Below are positions 1-8,541 of a stretch of 64,000 bases of DNA, one piece after another; the first letter of the stretch is position 1, and every line of letters begins with the position of its first letter. This stretch comes from Geitlerinema sp. BBD 1991-9. GTDB lineage: Bacteria; Cyanobacteriota; Cyanobacteriia; Cyanobacteriales; Geitlerinemataceae. The stretch is from positions 1-64,000 of the forward strand of contig LWRO01000026.1 in NCBI GenBank assembly GCA_001657325.1, read 5' to 3'. Position numbers and translations under genes: made by a program. Under the pieces are notes generated by a model, which saw nothing but the letters and a program-made list of their open reading frames with translations, had not been told where the DNA came from and ran no database searches.

Positions 1-711
1 CTAACCTTCGCCTTCGCAACCCCCGTTCAAGCCATGCATATTATGGAAGGCTTTCTTCCCGCAGACTGGGCGGCTTTTTGGTGGGCGATGTTTCTCCCGT
101 TTTTCATCCTTGGCGTTCGATCGATTCGTCGTATCACTCGATCTCATCCCGAGGCCAAACTCCTCCTTGCCCTCTCGGGGGCGTTCGCCTTTGTCCTGTC
201 AGCGCTAAAAATTCCTTCCGTCACGGGGAGTTCCTCCCACCCCACAGGAACGGGTTTGGGAACAGTACTGTTCGGGCCGTTGACGATGACGGTTTTGGGA
301 ACGTTCGTTTTACTCTTTCAAGCCTTGCTATTGGCTCATGGCGGTTTGACCACGTTAGGGGCCAATGCTTTTTCCATGGCTGTGGTCGGCCCCTTCGTCG
401 CCTATGGAACCTACCGCTTGACGCGGAGTCTCACGGGACGTTCGGGGGTTGCGGTTTTTCTCGCGGCTGCGTTGGGCGATTTGTTGACCTATGTTGTCAC
501 CTCTTTTCAACTCGCCCTCGCTTTTCCCGCTGAAACGGGTGGAATTTTAGCCTCCTTTGCGAAGTTCGCCGGAATTTTTGCAGTGACTCAAATTCCCCTC
601 GCGATCGCTGAAGGGTTGCTCACGGTCATTGTATGGAACTGGTTGATGACTTACAACCGCGACGAACTCGATGTTTTAAGTCCTATTAAATCCAACGCTA
701 AATCAGCATGA
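1..711 (+). CDS. cbiM: CbiM, ECF-type cobalt transporter membrane component (5' end outside window)
   Basis: Substrate-specific membrane subunit of the CbiMNQO energy-coupling-factor importer for Co2+, or possibly Ni2+. The mature protein begins MHIMEGFLP at position 34; this N-terminal His motif is the metal-binding hallmark of CbiM. The frame stays open to base 1 and encodes [11 protein letters not shown] directly before it, which looks like the end of a cleaved signal peptide, so the true start lies upstream and base 34 is probably the mature N-terminus rather than the initiation codon. Several hydrophobic helices follow. The stop overlaps the ATG of cbiN (ATGA), indicating translational coupling. 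Family assignment is firm; Co versus Ni specificity is not decidable here. A cobalamin riboswitch, if present, would lie upstream of the window. Confidence 0.93.
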   Translation, partial: LTFAFATPVQAMHIMEGFLPADWAAFWWAMFLPFFILGVRSIRRITRSHPEAKLLLALSGAFAFVLSALKIPSVTGSSSHPTGTGLGTVLFGPLTMTVLGTFVLLFQALLLAHGGLTTLGANAFSMAVVGPFVAYGTYRLTRSLTGRSGVAVFLAAALGDLLTYVVTSFQLALAFPAETGGILASFAKFAGIFAVTQIPLAIAEGLLTVIVWNWLMTYNRDELDVLSPIKSNAKSA

Positions 712-1052
712 ACCAACATCACAGGGGCTGGCATAATTGGCTGTTAGTTCTCGGTGTGGTCGTTTTATCGGCAACACCCTTATTCTTCATTCGCGATTCC
801 GAATTTGGCGGTGCAGATGGCGAAGCCGAAACCGCCATTACTGAAGTTCACCCGCAATACGAACCCTGGTTCGAGCCGATTGTCGAATTACCCGGTGGCG
901 AAACGGAATCGATGTTATTTGCATTGCAAGCGGCTCTCGGTGCGGGTGTTATCGGGTTTGCCATCGGCTTGTATCGCGGACGAACCGAACGGCGAGGTAC
1001 CGAACGAGCGAGTGGCGATACCGTCGTGGAGGGATTGCCAGATCGAACTTGA
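708..1052 (+). CDS. cbiN: CbiN, ECF cobalt transporter accessory subunit
   Basis: Small two-helix membrane protein that works with CbiM to capture the metal ion. It has 114 residues. An N-terminal hydrophobic helix (about residues 10-28) is followed by an extracytoplasmic loop with the typical YEPWFEP segment and a second helix (about 68-87), the standard CbiN layout. Start ATG at 708 overlaps the cbiM stop by 4 nt. The last roughly 40 nt overlap the next gene, cbiQ, in another frame. The short charged C-terminal tail (RGRTERRG...) is lineage-specific. Confidence 0.92.
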   Translation: MNQHHRGWHNWLLVLGVVVLSATPLFFIRDSEFGGADGEAETAITEVHPQYEPWFEPIVELPGGETESMLFALQAALGAGVIGFAIGLYRGRTERRGTERASGDTVVEGLPDRT

Positions 1053-1824
1053 TTCTTTAGCCGATCGCAACCGCCTCCAACATCTGTATCCCGAGCAAAA
1101 ACTCAGTGTTGCGTTCGTGGGGTTAAGTCTCGCCTTGGTGGGACAACCCCTGACGCAATTGCTGGTTTTGCTGTGGATGGCGGTGTGGACGATCGGTTAC
1201 GCCAAAATTCCAGCAAAAACCTATTTTGCTGTCGTGTTAGTCCCGACGACCTTTGTCCTGACGAGCGTTCCGGCGTTGGTGGCGAACTGGAGTTCAAGTC
1301 GTGATGTCGTCGCTGCATCAGATATTTGGGCGGGGTGGGACGTGGGACGGGGATATCTCTATCTCAGTCATCATGGATTTGAGATGGCGGCTTTGGCCGT
1401 GGCTCGCTCGATCTCCTCTACGTCCTGTTTGGCGTTCGTGCTGTGTACGGTTCCGTTCGTGGAATTGGTGTGCGTGATGCAACGGTTAAAACTTCCCGAT
1501 TTTTTGGCAGAACTGCTGTTTTTGACCTATCGTTTTATTTTTTTGTTATTGGAGACGGCGAAGGATTTACGAGAGGCTCAACAGGCTCGTTTGGGGTATG
1601 GAACTTGGCGAAATTCGTTACGGAGTGTGAGTTTGTTGGTCGGTCAATTGTTTTTAAAAACGATCGATCGATATCGTCAGTTTTCCTTGAGTTTAGAATC
1701 GCGCGGTTCTACGGGAACGTTTCGGGTTTGGTCGCCACGTCGTTATCGCTTTTCTAAACGCTATTCGATCGAATTAGTTGTGTTTGTTTTAGTTGTGATT
1801 TTTTTGGAGTTTTGGATGAGATGA
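1012..1824 (+). CDS. cbiQ: CbiQ, ECF transporter transmembrane (T) component
   Basis: Energy-coupling membrane subunit that links CbiMN to the CbiO ATPase. An open frame exists from 754, but homology-like sequence starts only around residues NRLQHLYPEQKLS, so I place the start at GTG 1012 (MAIPSWRDC...), about 14 nt after GGCGAGG. This overlaps the end of cbiN by 41 nt. Hydrophobic helices run through the N-terminal half. The coupling region with an LLETAKDLREAQQARLGY-type segment (Q-A-R-L-G-Y) is the conserved ATPase-contacting motif of EcfT/CbiQ. No cbiO follows immediately; it lies 745 bp downstream. The GTG start is the least certain element. Confidence 0.88.
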   Translation: MAIPSWRDCQIELDSLADRNRLQHLYPEQKLSVAFVGLSLALVGQPLTQLLVLLWMAVWTIGYAKIPAKTYFAVVLVPTTFVLTSVPALVANWSSSRDVVAASDIWAGWDVGRGYLYLSHHGFEMAALAVARSISSTSCLAFVLCTVPFVELVCVMQRLKLPDFLAELLFLTYRFIFLLLETAKDLREAQQARLGYGTWRNSLRSVSLLVGQLFLKTIDRYRQFSLSLESRGSTGTFRVWSPRRYRFSKRYSIELVVFVLVVIFLEFWMR

Positions 1825-1848
1825 AATACTAATGATGTGGTTAGTATC

Positions 1849-1949
1849 GGGTGCATTTCAATTTCGGAGAAAGACCCCTCCGCCTTCGGCACTTCCCCTT
1901 AGCCAGGGGAGGAGAGGTGGGGTTGCGATCGATAAAGTGAGATGTACCC
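1849..1949 (+). repeat. MITE-like inverted-repeat element between cbiQ and cbiO
   Basis: A 101-bp stretch bounded by imperfect 16-bp terminal inverted repeats: GGGTGCATTTCAATTT on the left, and GGGTACATCTCACTTT on the reverse complement of the right end (13 of 16 identical). The interior holds CCCC/GGGG-rich hairpin sequence (ccccttagccagggg). No coding capacity. It looks like a short non-autonomous element or iterated cyanobacterial repeat. No clear target duplication is visible. Confidence 0.5.
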
Positions 1950-2074
1950 CTTAACTTGATGATAGTTTGGTTACCCAAGTAATTTGCTTGTCAAGCTAAC
2001 AATCGTTGGATTTAGAGGAGATAAAACTAGATTTTTTGCAGCATTACGACTCTTAAATTCCCGTTTTACAAAAT

Positions 2075-2157
2075 TCATGCCATAGATGTCTGTAGGGGCG
2101 AACGGTGCTCACCCAAGTTCAGCCGAAGATCTCTAGCAGGATTATTGAGAAATGATA
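2075..2157 (+). repeat. Dispersed repeat family A, copy 1 (degenerate)
   Basis: About 83 bp that recurs at 18213-18313 and 56605-56693. It shares the block beginning with catgccatagatgtctgtag and ending with gaagatctctagcag. The internal hairpin GGGGCGAAC-ggt-GTTCGCCC is decayed here (gctcaccc instead of gttcgccc), and the outer ATACCATTT / AAATGGTAT ends are also degenerate. This copy lies against, and probably inside, the remnant of an IS4-type transposase gene. Confidence 0.7.
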
Positions 2158-2491
2158 TTATTCTCTCAGATAATTCGATAAATATACCGATATCTCGAAC
2201 TTTGCTGGCTTTTGAGAAGGTCGAGATGTCGATGGGAATACCTCGAGCGTTTAAACGAAAAAATAGTTCTCGCATTGTGTGTAAACTCTGGTCAAGACCA
2301 AAACTCAACCAGCAGGAGACAAAAGTAAAGGTGTCTAGAGCTGGGTAGTCATTTTGAGGAAGGTTGCCGAGATACTGCTTGACAATTTTCGGGAAGTTTG
2401 ATACCTTCATTTCTGTTAGATATTTTGATTTAGATCGCCAGAAAATCATATATTTTCCTGGCGGTTTTTTGTTTTTTTTATCATTCAGCAC
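2155..2491 (-). pseudogene. IS4-family transposase N-terminal fragment
   Basis: Minus-strand reading frame giving about 110 residues that look like the N-terminal region of cyanobacterial IS4-type transposases. Recognisable blocks are YPALDTFTFVSCWLSFGLD, REL+F+RLN and the STFSKASK+RD segment. The frame then runs into repeat family A (2075-2157) and stops, so the DDE catalytic core is missing. The apparent start is a GTG and the true upstream start is not evident. It is a truncated, non-functional IS remnant separating cbiQ from cbiO. Assignment rests on recollection of family motifs, not on a search. Confidence 0.6.
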
Positions 2492-2569
2492 TTCTGCTCA
2501 GTACCTACGGTTTGGTGCGGAACACGATCGATCTCTTGAAAAAGACATTGCCAAAATTGCTATCTAAAA

Positions 2570-3376
2570 ATGCTGAACCTAAAAAATATCAAATACACCT
2601 ATAGCAATAGTACAAAATCAGCCTTAAACGATGTTAGTTTAGAAATTTCAAAACATCAAAAAACAGCAATATTAGGCCATAACGGATCGGGAAAATCGAC
2701 CTTATTTCTCATCGCCGACGGACTCATTAAACCCCAAAGTGGAACCCTTTACCTTCACGGAAAACCCCTTACCGACGATCGATCCACCCTACGACACTGG
2801 CGACGCAACATCGGACTGGCTTTCCAAGATCCCGATCGACAACTCGTCGCGGCGACCGTCGCCGAAGATGTATCCTACGGACTCTGCAACCTGCAACTGT
2901 CTGAAAACGAAATTGCTCGACAACTCGATCGAACCCTCACCGAATTCGAGTTACAAGATCTCGCTAACACACCCATCCATCACCTAAGCCTCGGTCAAAA
3001 GCGGCGTGTGGCGTTAGCAGGGGTCATGGCCGTCGAACCCGAACTTCTGTTACTCGACGAACCGACAGCCTACCTCGATCGATCTCAACTCCAAACCTTT
3101 CGCCGCAACCTCGATCGACTCTCCGAAAGTGGAACCACCCTCGTTGTCGCCACCCACAATCTCGATTTCGCCTATGACTGGGCCGATCGAATCCTCGTGT
3201 TACACCAAGGCCGACTCGTCCTCGACGGAACGCCGGATACAGTATTTACTCGATCGCGAGAAATGCCCCATCTCAACCTCGGAATGCCTCAACTCTGGGA
3301 AATCTGGAAAACCCTTTGCCCCTCAGACGAAAGTCCCAGTCCCCGGAATCTCGACGAACTCAAACAACGACTCTGA
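2570..3376 (+). CDS. cbiO: CbiO, ECF cobalt transporter ATP-binding protein
   Basis: ATPase of the CbiMNQO importer, 268 residues. It has Walker A GHNGSGKST (about residues 37-45), a Q-loop (LAFQDPDRQL), the ABC signature LSLGQKRRVALAG, Walker B LLLLDEPTAYLD and the switch His in VVATHNLDF, so all catalytic elements are intact. The start ATG 2570 follows an AT-rich stretch. It is on the same strand as cbiMNQ but 745 bp away, with repeat and transposase debris between, so it probably needs its own promoter. A hairpin at 3438-3463 separates it from the convergent ndhD. Confidence 0.92.
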   Translation: MLNLKNIKYTYSNSTKSALNDVSLEISKHQKTAILGHNGSGKSTLFLIADGLIKPQSGTLYLHGKPLTDDRSTLRHWRRNIGLAFQDPDRQLVAATVAEDVSYGLCNLQLSENEIARQLDRTLTEFELQDLANTPIHHLSLGQKRRVALAGVMAVEPELLLLDEPTAYLDRSQLQTFRRNLDRLSESGTTLVVATHNLDFAYDWADRILVLHQGRLVLDGTPDTVFTRSREMPHLNLGMPQLWEIWKTLCPSDESPSPRNLDELKQRL

Positions 3377-3437
3377 GAAGGACACGACGATTTCCGATTT
3401 TGCTTCTCTTCTCGATCTCTCTTGTTTCCCAAAAAAA

Positions 3438-3463
3438 TCGCCTCTCTCAAAAGAAAGAGGCGA
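3438..3463 (-). terminator. Intrinsic terminator of ndhD
   Basis: 8-bp perfect stem TCGCCTCT / AGAGGCGA with a 10-nt loop. Read on the minus strand it is followed by seven T residues (complement of 3431-3437), the classical rho-independent form for the ndhD transcript. It may also slow cbiO read-through from the other side. Confidence 0.8.
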
Positions 3464-3496
3464 AAGAATCATCGAGAGAAGAACGTATCGGAAGAC

Positions 3497-5104
3497 TTAA
3501 GCGCCTTTACCCAATTCAATGATGCTAAACAAACTTTGAGACTTGGGAAGTTCCGGGGCGAACAGTCCACCCGAGAACAGGCGGTTGCGATCCTGTGCGA
3601 ACACTGGGAGGGAATTTCGAGCTTCCGCAGCCACCTCCACTGTCTTCACATCGTAGGTTTGGGTCGCAATTTTGGGATAGAAGCCAATTCCCAAAATCGG
3701 CAGCAACAGACAAGCTGTAATCAAAACTTCACGAGGCTTCGCATCGAGCCAAGACTCGACTTGAATTTCCCCTTCGCTACCGTAAAACACGTGACGCAGC
3801 ATCGAGAGTAAGTAAATCGGCGTTGCAATTAATCCCACCGCCGACAACAGTACAACCACGAGTTTGAACGCACTGCTGTAAGCATCGCTCGTGGAAATCC
3901 CGATAAAGACGGTCAATTCGCCGATAAACCCGCTCATGCCCGGTAGTGCGAGGGAGGCCATCGAACCCGCTGTAAACAGGGCAAAGGTTTTCGGCATCGT
4001 TTTCGCTAAGCCACCCATTTTTTCCATCGATAGCGTATGCGTACGCTCGTAGGTGACACCCGCCAAGAAAAACAGCATGGCTGCGATCAGACCGTGGGAC
4101 AGCATTTGCAGAACTGCACCGTTCATTCCCACATCTGTAAAGGAAGCAATACCGATGAGGACGAAGCCCATATGGGAAATCGAGGAATAAGCCAGACGGC
4201 GTTTCAGGTTGTCTTGTGCAAAAGCAGTCAAAGCACCGTACACAATGTTGACCACACCCAGAATCACGAGAGCCGGAGCAAAGTAGATGTGAGCGTCAGG
4301 CAACAGTTCGACGTTGAAGCGCATCAGTGCGTAACCGCCCATTTTCAGCAGCACCCCTGCCAGAATCATGGAAATGGGTGCAGATGCTTCGCCGTGGGCG
4401 TCAGGAAGCCAGGTGTGTAACGGAAAGACGGGCAATTTGACACCAAATGCCACCAGCAGTCCGGCGTAGGCGAGCATTTGGAACGCGAGGGGGAAGTGTT
4501 TGGCGCCCAGTTCGGCAATATCAAAGGTAACCGTATCGCCGTAAAAGGCCATTGCCAAACTGGCAACGAGAATAAAGATAGAAGCTAGTGCAGTATAGAG
4601 AATAAACTTGGTTGCTGCGTAGAGCCGTTTCGGACCGCCCCAGATGGAAACCAGCAGATACACAGGAACGAGTTCGGCTTCCCACATCAGGAAGAATAGG
4701 AGTATGTCTTGTGCGGCAAAAACTCCAATTTGAGCGCTCAACAGCACGAGGATCAGGCTGTAGAACAGTCGGGGCTTGCGCTCGACGTTCCAAGCTGCAG
4801 CGATAGCGAGGACGTTGACTAAACCCGTCAGAACGATCAGAGGGACGGATAAACCATCAACAGACAAGGACCAGTTCAAGCCGATTTGCGGCATCCAGGC
4901 AAAACGCTCGACGAGTTGGAAATTGGGATCGGAAAAGTCGTAGAATTGCCCGAAAGCGAAAAGCATCAGGGCGAAATCCACGAGTCCAACGCCTAGGGCG
5001 TACCAACGGAGCGTTTTTCCCCCTCGGTCGGGGACGATCGGAACAGCCAAGGCTGCTAACAGGGGTAGCAGAAAAATGGCAGTGAGCCAAGGAAACTGTG
5101 TCAT
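3497..5104 (-). CDS. ndhD: NAD(P)H-quinone oxidoreductase subunit 4 (NdhD)
   Basis: Proton-pumping antiporter-like membrane subunit of the cyanobacterial NDH-1 complex (respiration and cyclic electron flow). It is 535 residues with about 14 hydrophobic helices. Family landmarks include the conserved Glu in [14 protein letters not shown], the [13 protein letters not shown] loop, the broken-helix region with [13 protein letters not shown], and [16 protein letters not shown]. The length matches NdhD1/NdhD2-type proteins; no ndhF or cupA neighbour is present to decide the complex type, though the typical NDH-1L NdhD is likely. Monocistronic here: strong terminator downstream and 527 bp of non-coding DNA upstream. 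Confidence 0.93.
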   Translation of the reverse strand: MTQFPWLTAIFLLPLLAALAVPIVPDRGGKTLRWYALGVGLVDFALMLFAFGQFYDFSDPNFQLVERFAWMPQIGLNWSLSVDGLSVPLIVLTGLVNVLAIAAAWNVERKPRLFYSLILVLLSAQIGVFAAQDILLFFLMWEAELVPVYLLVSIWGGPKRLYAATKFILYTALASIFILVASLAMAFYGDTVTFDIAELGAKHFPLAFQMLAYAGLLVAFGVKLPVFPLHTWLPDAHGEASAPISMILAGVLLKMGGYALMRFNVELLPDAHIYFAPALVILGVVNIVYGALTAFAQDNLKRRLAYSSISHMGFVLIGIASFTDVGMNGAVLQMLSHGLIAAMLFFLAGVTYERTHTLSMEKMGGLAKTMPKTFALFTAGSMASLALPGMSGFIGELTVFIGISTSDAYSSAFKLVVVLLSAVGLIATPIYLLSMLRHVFYGSEGEIQVESWLDAKPREVLITACLLLPILGIGFYPKIATQTYDVKTVEVAAEARNSLPVFAQDRNRLFSGGLFAPELPKSQSLFSIIELGKGA

Positions 5105-5631
5105 CGATCCTACAAGTGAGCAAATATACTTATCTTTCCACTATTGTATTAACTCTCATGAAGTTCTGCAAACATTTTTGAATATATATTTCAATTTTAT
5201 ATCAAAAATAAATTTTGCTTATTCAAACTGGGTCTTAAGCACGACTCCCTCAATGTCATTTCATCTGACATTAGTGTGACTCCGTGTTTTTACGGATATA
5301 ACAAGCTTTTCATCACCTGTCTTTATGGTTAAACTCGTAATAGAACGCTTGTTCTCGAACGAGCGTCCCGAGGCTCGAACGGGGCTTTGGTTCGATCGTG
5401 TTGGTCGAAATATCCAGAATATAACGGTTTTCAACGTCCTCTCCTTTGTGCTTGCACGGGACTTTCGAGTGAGGGCGTTTTCTGTGTCACTGCGAAAAAT
5501 TGCAGAAATCGCCCCAATCGGTCGATCGAGCGAAAACCTGTCGAGATCGAAAGTAGACGTAACTCGATCGAAAAAGCAAAATCATCGTAAATAATAGATA
5601 ATCATCCTGTTTGTCGATCTGAGAGCGTGCT
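5105..5631. other. Intergenic region between divergent ndhD and clpS
   Basis: 527 bp without a convincing gene. The ndhD-proximal half is AT-rich (5150-5240) and should hold its promoter. The clpS-proximal half is rich in TCGATCG words; short frames there have no recognisable product. No hairpin or repeat stands out. Confidence 0.5.
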
Positions 5632-5955
5632 ATGACTGCCGTGCATTTCGCCGTACTGAACTCGACGGCTTCGCCAACCGTCACCCCGGCTCGATCGGGT
5701 CAAGTCACGCGCAAGCCCTATCCCAACTTCAAAATCATCGTATTGAACGATGATTTCAACACGTTTCAACACGTCGCTAACTGTTTGATGAAATACATCC
5801 CAAACATGACGAGCGATCGAGCCTGGGATTTGACCAACCAAGTTCACTACGAAGGCCAAGCGATCGTTTGGGTCGGCCCCCAAGAACAAGCCGAGTTCTA
5901 CCACATGCAACTGGGCCGAGAAGGCCTGACGCTGGCACCACTAGAGCCAGCGTGA
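5632..5955 (+). CDS. clpS: ClpS, Clp protease adaptor
   Basis: Adaptor delivering N-degron substrates to the ClpC/ClpP machinery. It is 107 residues; the ClpS core starts near residue 32 with YPNFKIIVLNDDFNTFQHV, in which the N-D-D/N-T-F residues form the substrate pocket and FQHV replaces the usual M-E-Y-V. It ends with the Q-A-E-F-Y...L-T-L-A-P-L-E strand typical of the family. Cyanobacteria often carry two paralogues (ClpS1, ClpS2); the divergent FQHV and YEGQAIVWVG segments suggest the plant/cyanobacterial variant type, but which paralogue cannot be fixed. A small hairpin (acgctggc / gccagcgt, 5929-5953) spans its last codons and may end transcription. Confidence 0.87.
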   Translation: MTAVHFAVLNSTASPTVTPARSGQVTRKPYPNFKIIVLNDDFNTFQHVANCLMKYIPNMTSDRAWDLTNQVHYEGQAIVWVGPQEQAEFYHMQLGREGLTLAPLEPA

Positions 5956-6018
5956 TAGCGAGGCGAGGAGATGGGGAGAGTCATGAGTTTCCCGTCATCA
6001 CGTCACCAGCTCGTCACA

Positions 6019-8454
6019 TCATGGCTGTTTGAGCGCATCATACAGCGCCCAAATAGCCATGGCACGGAGATAGTGTCCGGCACGGAAGGTTTTTGCAGCC
6101 GTGATGGCTTCAGGCGTTCTAAACTGTAAGCCCCCTTCGTAAACCTCGCGCACGACTGCTTCCGCCATAGTTAACGCCTCTTCCTTCATCCCCAGCAACA
6201 CCATAAACGCGCCGATTCCGAAATTAATCCCCGTCCAAACCTCTAACGGATGCGTGGCGTTGGGATCTTCGGGCGCACCGTTCGGTAAAACCCCATTAGC
6301 CGCACCGATGGGGCGAGAACGTTTTTCATTAAACCGCACGAAACAGCTTTCGTACACCGTTTTCAGCGCTGACACCGTGCAGTTGTGGGGAACGATGTCA
6401 TCGAGTCCCAGCCGTTGCGCGTAAAATTGCCCGCACAGTTGATCGGCCATGACAACCTCCGATCCGCTTTCACTATCGAGGCGGTAAAACTGACCGTTCC
6501 AAAGGCTTTCCTGATAGAGCGGTTTCGCCTGGTCTAACCACAATCGAAACAACGGCAGCACCTCCGCCAGATCGGGTACGTCTTCGCAGGAATTGTATTC
6601 GTTCCAAGGTGGAGAAGCGTTCTCCAGTCGATCGCTAATGGCAATCGCTGCCTCTAAAGCTGCCAGCCACAGCCCGCCGCAATAGGCGCTAATTCCCTTC
6701 AACCGCCAATCGTCGAAGGTTTGGTCGGGAGCGCCCCCATTTTCAGGAATTCCGTCACCGTCTTGGTCAAATCCCTTCAAATAAGCTAGGGTTTGCACGA
6801 TCGATCCCCAACACTCCCACAAAAATTCCTCGTCGTCGCCTCCGGTCATCAAAAAATCTCGATACACCTGCAACACGAAATCGCAGGATAAGTCTTTCCA
6901 CAAATTACAGTCTTGATAACTCGTGTAGTTCGTTTGCACCCAGGGATGTTCGTTGGCTGCCCCCAAATCGTGCGGCGTGGCACCCACGGCTTTACGAATC
7001 GCCGATGCACCGTTATAGCCGATAACGCGCGGCGTACTGTCGGCGGTGGGAATGGCCCGAGCAAATCCTCGCATGACGGATTTTTCCAAAAGCGGCCACA
7101 ATTTGAGAAGTGCAAAAGACCCGTACAAGCGCACGTCTAAGCTCTCGTACCAGCGATAATCGAAACACTCCAACACCCCGAAATGTCCCTTCGGTTCTTC
7201 CTCGTTGCCCGCCGTCCACAAACTTCCGCCGCTACTGAGGTCGTACAACTCGTTAAACAGTGCCATTTTGAACCAACCGGGTAGACTGTCGTCGTCTAGA
7301 ATTGGCTGCTGCCACGTCGTAATTTCGTCTTTCCACAGATCGGAGTGTTTGAGCGCAGTTCGCACCATCGACCAAGCATTTTTGCCATTGCGCCCGAAAA
7401 AGTCGGTGTAGCGTCGGTAGGCTTGAATGCCAGCGGCAAATTCCGTAATCGGAAAATCCCACGCGAGAATCAGTGGAATCTTGCGAGTTCGGCCGGGACG
7501 CACCGTAAAGCGCACAGCAATGGCGCTCGCCAAACGTTCGCCCGGTTTTGCTGGGGTTTCGTCCTCCCAGTTCGCTAACGTGCCGTCGCTGGCAAAGGAT
7601 TGCCAGATCTCGCTCCCATCCCCAACCGGGTTCCAACGGCTGTGATAGGTAACTTCAACAGCTGGATTGGTCACCGTTGCAATGACGAGTTGTCCGTCTC
7701 CTTCGGCGGTTGCGTCTTGCCAGAGATCGTCACCGTTCATCAGGCAACCCAGGCGGGAAAAGTCTTCAATCCAGCGGTTGAAGTTGCCCGTACTGTCTCC
7801 CCAGCGGGGTTTGTAATCGTAGACGGGGCTACCGTCGTCTCGGACGCGGACTTCTGGGGATTTGAGCGTATTGGTAAACCAGCCCGCGATGTTTTCCCAG
7901 GTGAGGAGAATACTGAGGGTCACGGGTTCGTCCGTGGGGTTGTGGGCTGTCCACTCGAAAATGGCGATGGGATAGCTGGTTTCTTGGTAGTTGTGGGGAA
8001 TAATCGGCGAAAACTGCTCGCAAGTGAGCAGCGTTTGAAAGACGTTTTCGTAGGCGAACCAGCTACGAGGATATAGGGCGTGATAGGTTCCGGTAGATTT
8101 GCCGTCGATCGAGGTTTTAGGATACCAATCCCACGATGCGAGTGTTCCGTCATCAGGTGCGTCAGTTCCTAGGGCGTAGGCTCGAACGTTTCCCGCTGCT
8201 TCCTCATAAACGGAAAACTGACAGGCGGGTAAGGTTTGGAAGATATGCTCGCCACCATCGAGATGCCACAGGTTGAACTCTCCTTTGGGAGATCGACCGA
8301 TACATCCAGCTCCGAATCCGCCGAGTGGCATTCCATGCCAGGGGCCGTCATCTAAGTTACTGGCGTAACGAACGGTGTAGGGGTTTTCCCAATCGAGTCC
8401 GATGGGGCGTTGCCAGGTGTGAGGGGGAATCGGAGGACGTAGAGGATGTTGCAT
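6019..8454 (-). CDS. GH116 family glycoside hydrolase (GBA2-like beta-glucosidase / glucosylceramidase)
   Basis: Large soluble glycosidase of about 811 residues. The N-terminal beta-sandwich domain starts with the family motif MPLGGFGAGCIGR; the C-terminal (alpha/alpha)6 barrel follows. FNELYDL carries the likely nucleophile Glu (about residue 402), and DQTFDDW (about 577-583) the acid/base Asp, by analogy with GH116 enzymes; YCGGLWLAALEA and GHYLRAMAIWALY are further family blocks. I start at ATG 8454 (MQHPLRPPIP...) rather than 25 codons upstream, because the extra residues derive from a low-information cttcacgcttcac stretch. It ends convergent to clpS with 63 bp between. Natural substrate is unknown; no signal peptide. 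The SagB-like gene lies 87 bp upstream on the same strand. Confidence 0.87.
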   Translation of the reverse strand: MQHPLRPPIPPHTWQRPIGLDWENPYTVRYASNLDDGPWHGMPLGGFGAGCIGRSPKGEFNLWHLDGGEHIFQTLPACQFSVYEEAAGNVRAYALGTDAPDDGTLASWDWYPKTSIDGKSTGTYHALYPRSWFAYENVFQTLLTCEQFSPIIPHNYQETSYPIAIFEWTAHNPTDEPVTLSILLTWENIAGWFTNTLKSPEVRVRDDGSPVYDYKPRWGDSTGNFNRWIEDFSRLGCLMNGDDLWQDATAEGDGQLVIATVTNPAVEVTYHSRWNPVGDGSEIWQSFASDGTLANWEDETPAKPGERLASAIAVRFTVRPGRTRKIPLILAWDFPITEFAAGIQAYRRYTDFFGRNGKNAWSMVRTALKHSDLWKDEITTWQQPILDDDSLPGWFKMALFNELYDLSSGGSLWTAGNEEEPKGHFGVLECFDYRWYESLDVRLYGSFALLKLWPLLEKSVMRGFARAIPTADSTPRVIGYNGASAIRKAVGATPHDLGAANEHPWVQTNYTSYQDCNLWKDLSCDFVLQVYRDFLMTGGDDEEFLWECWGSIVQTLAYLKGFDQDGDGIPENGGAPDQTFDDWRLKGISAYCGGLWLAALEAAIAISDRLENASPPWNEYNSCEDVPDLAEVLPLFRLWLDQAKPLYQESLWNGQFYRLDSESGSEVVMADQLCGQFYAQRLGLDDIVPHNCTVSALKTVYESCFVRFNEKRSRPIGAANGVLPNGAPEDPNATHPLEVWTGINFGIGAFMVLLGMKEEALTMAEAVVREVYEGGLQFRTPEAITAAKTFRAGHYLRAMAIWALYDALKQP

Positions 8455-8541
8455 CTTTACAGTGAAAGGTGAAGCGTGAAGAGTGTTTGGGGGAAACCGG
8501 CAAGCGGCAAAAGACCCAGGCAATCGCAAATTGTCAGCCGA

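Noticed and set aside
1825-2569. Cobalamin riboswitch before cbiO
   Set aside because: The gap holds repeats and an IS4 fragment; no B12-box-like conserved sequence was seen.
5325-5594. Gene between ndhD and clpS
   Set aside because: Overlapping frames of similar length, no conserved motif, dominated by TCGATCG words.
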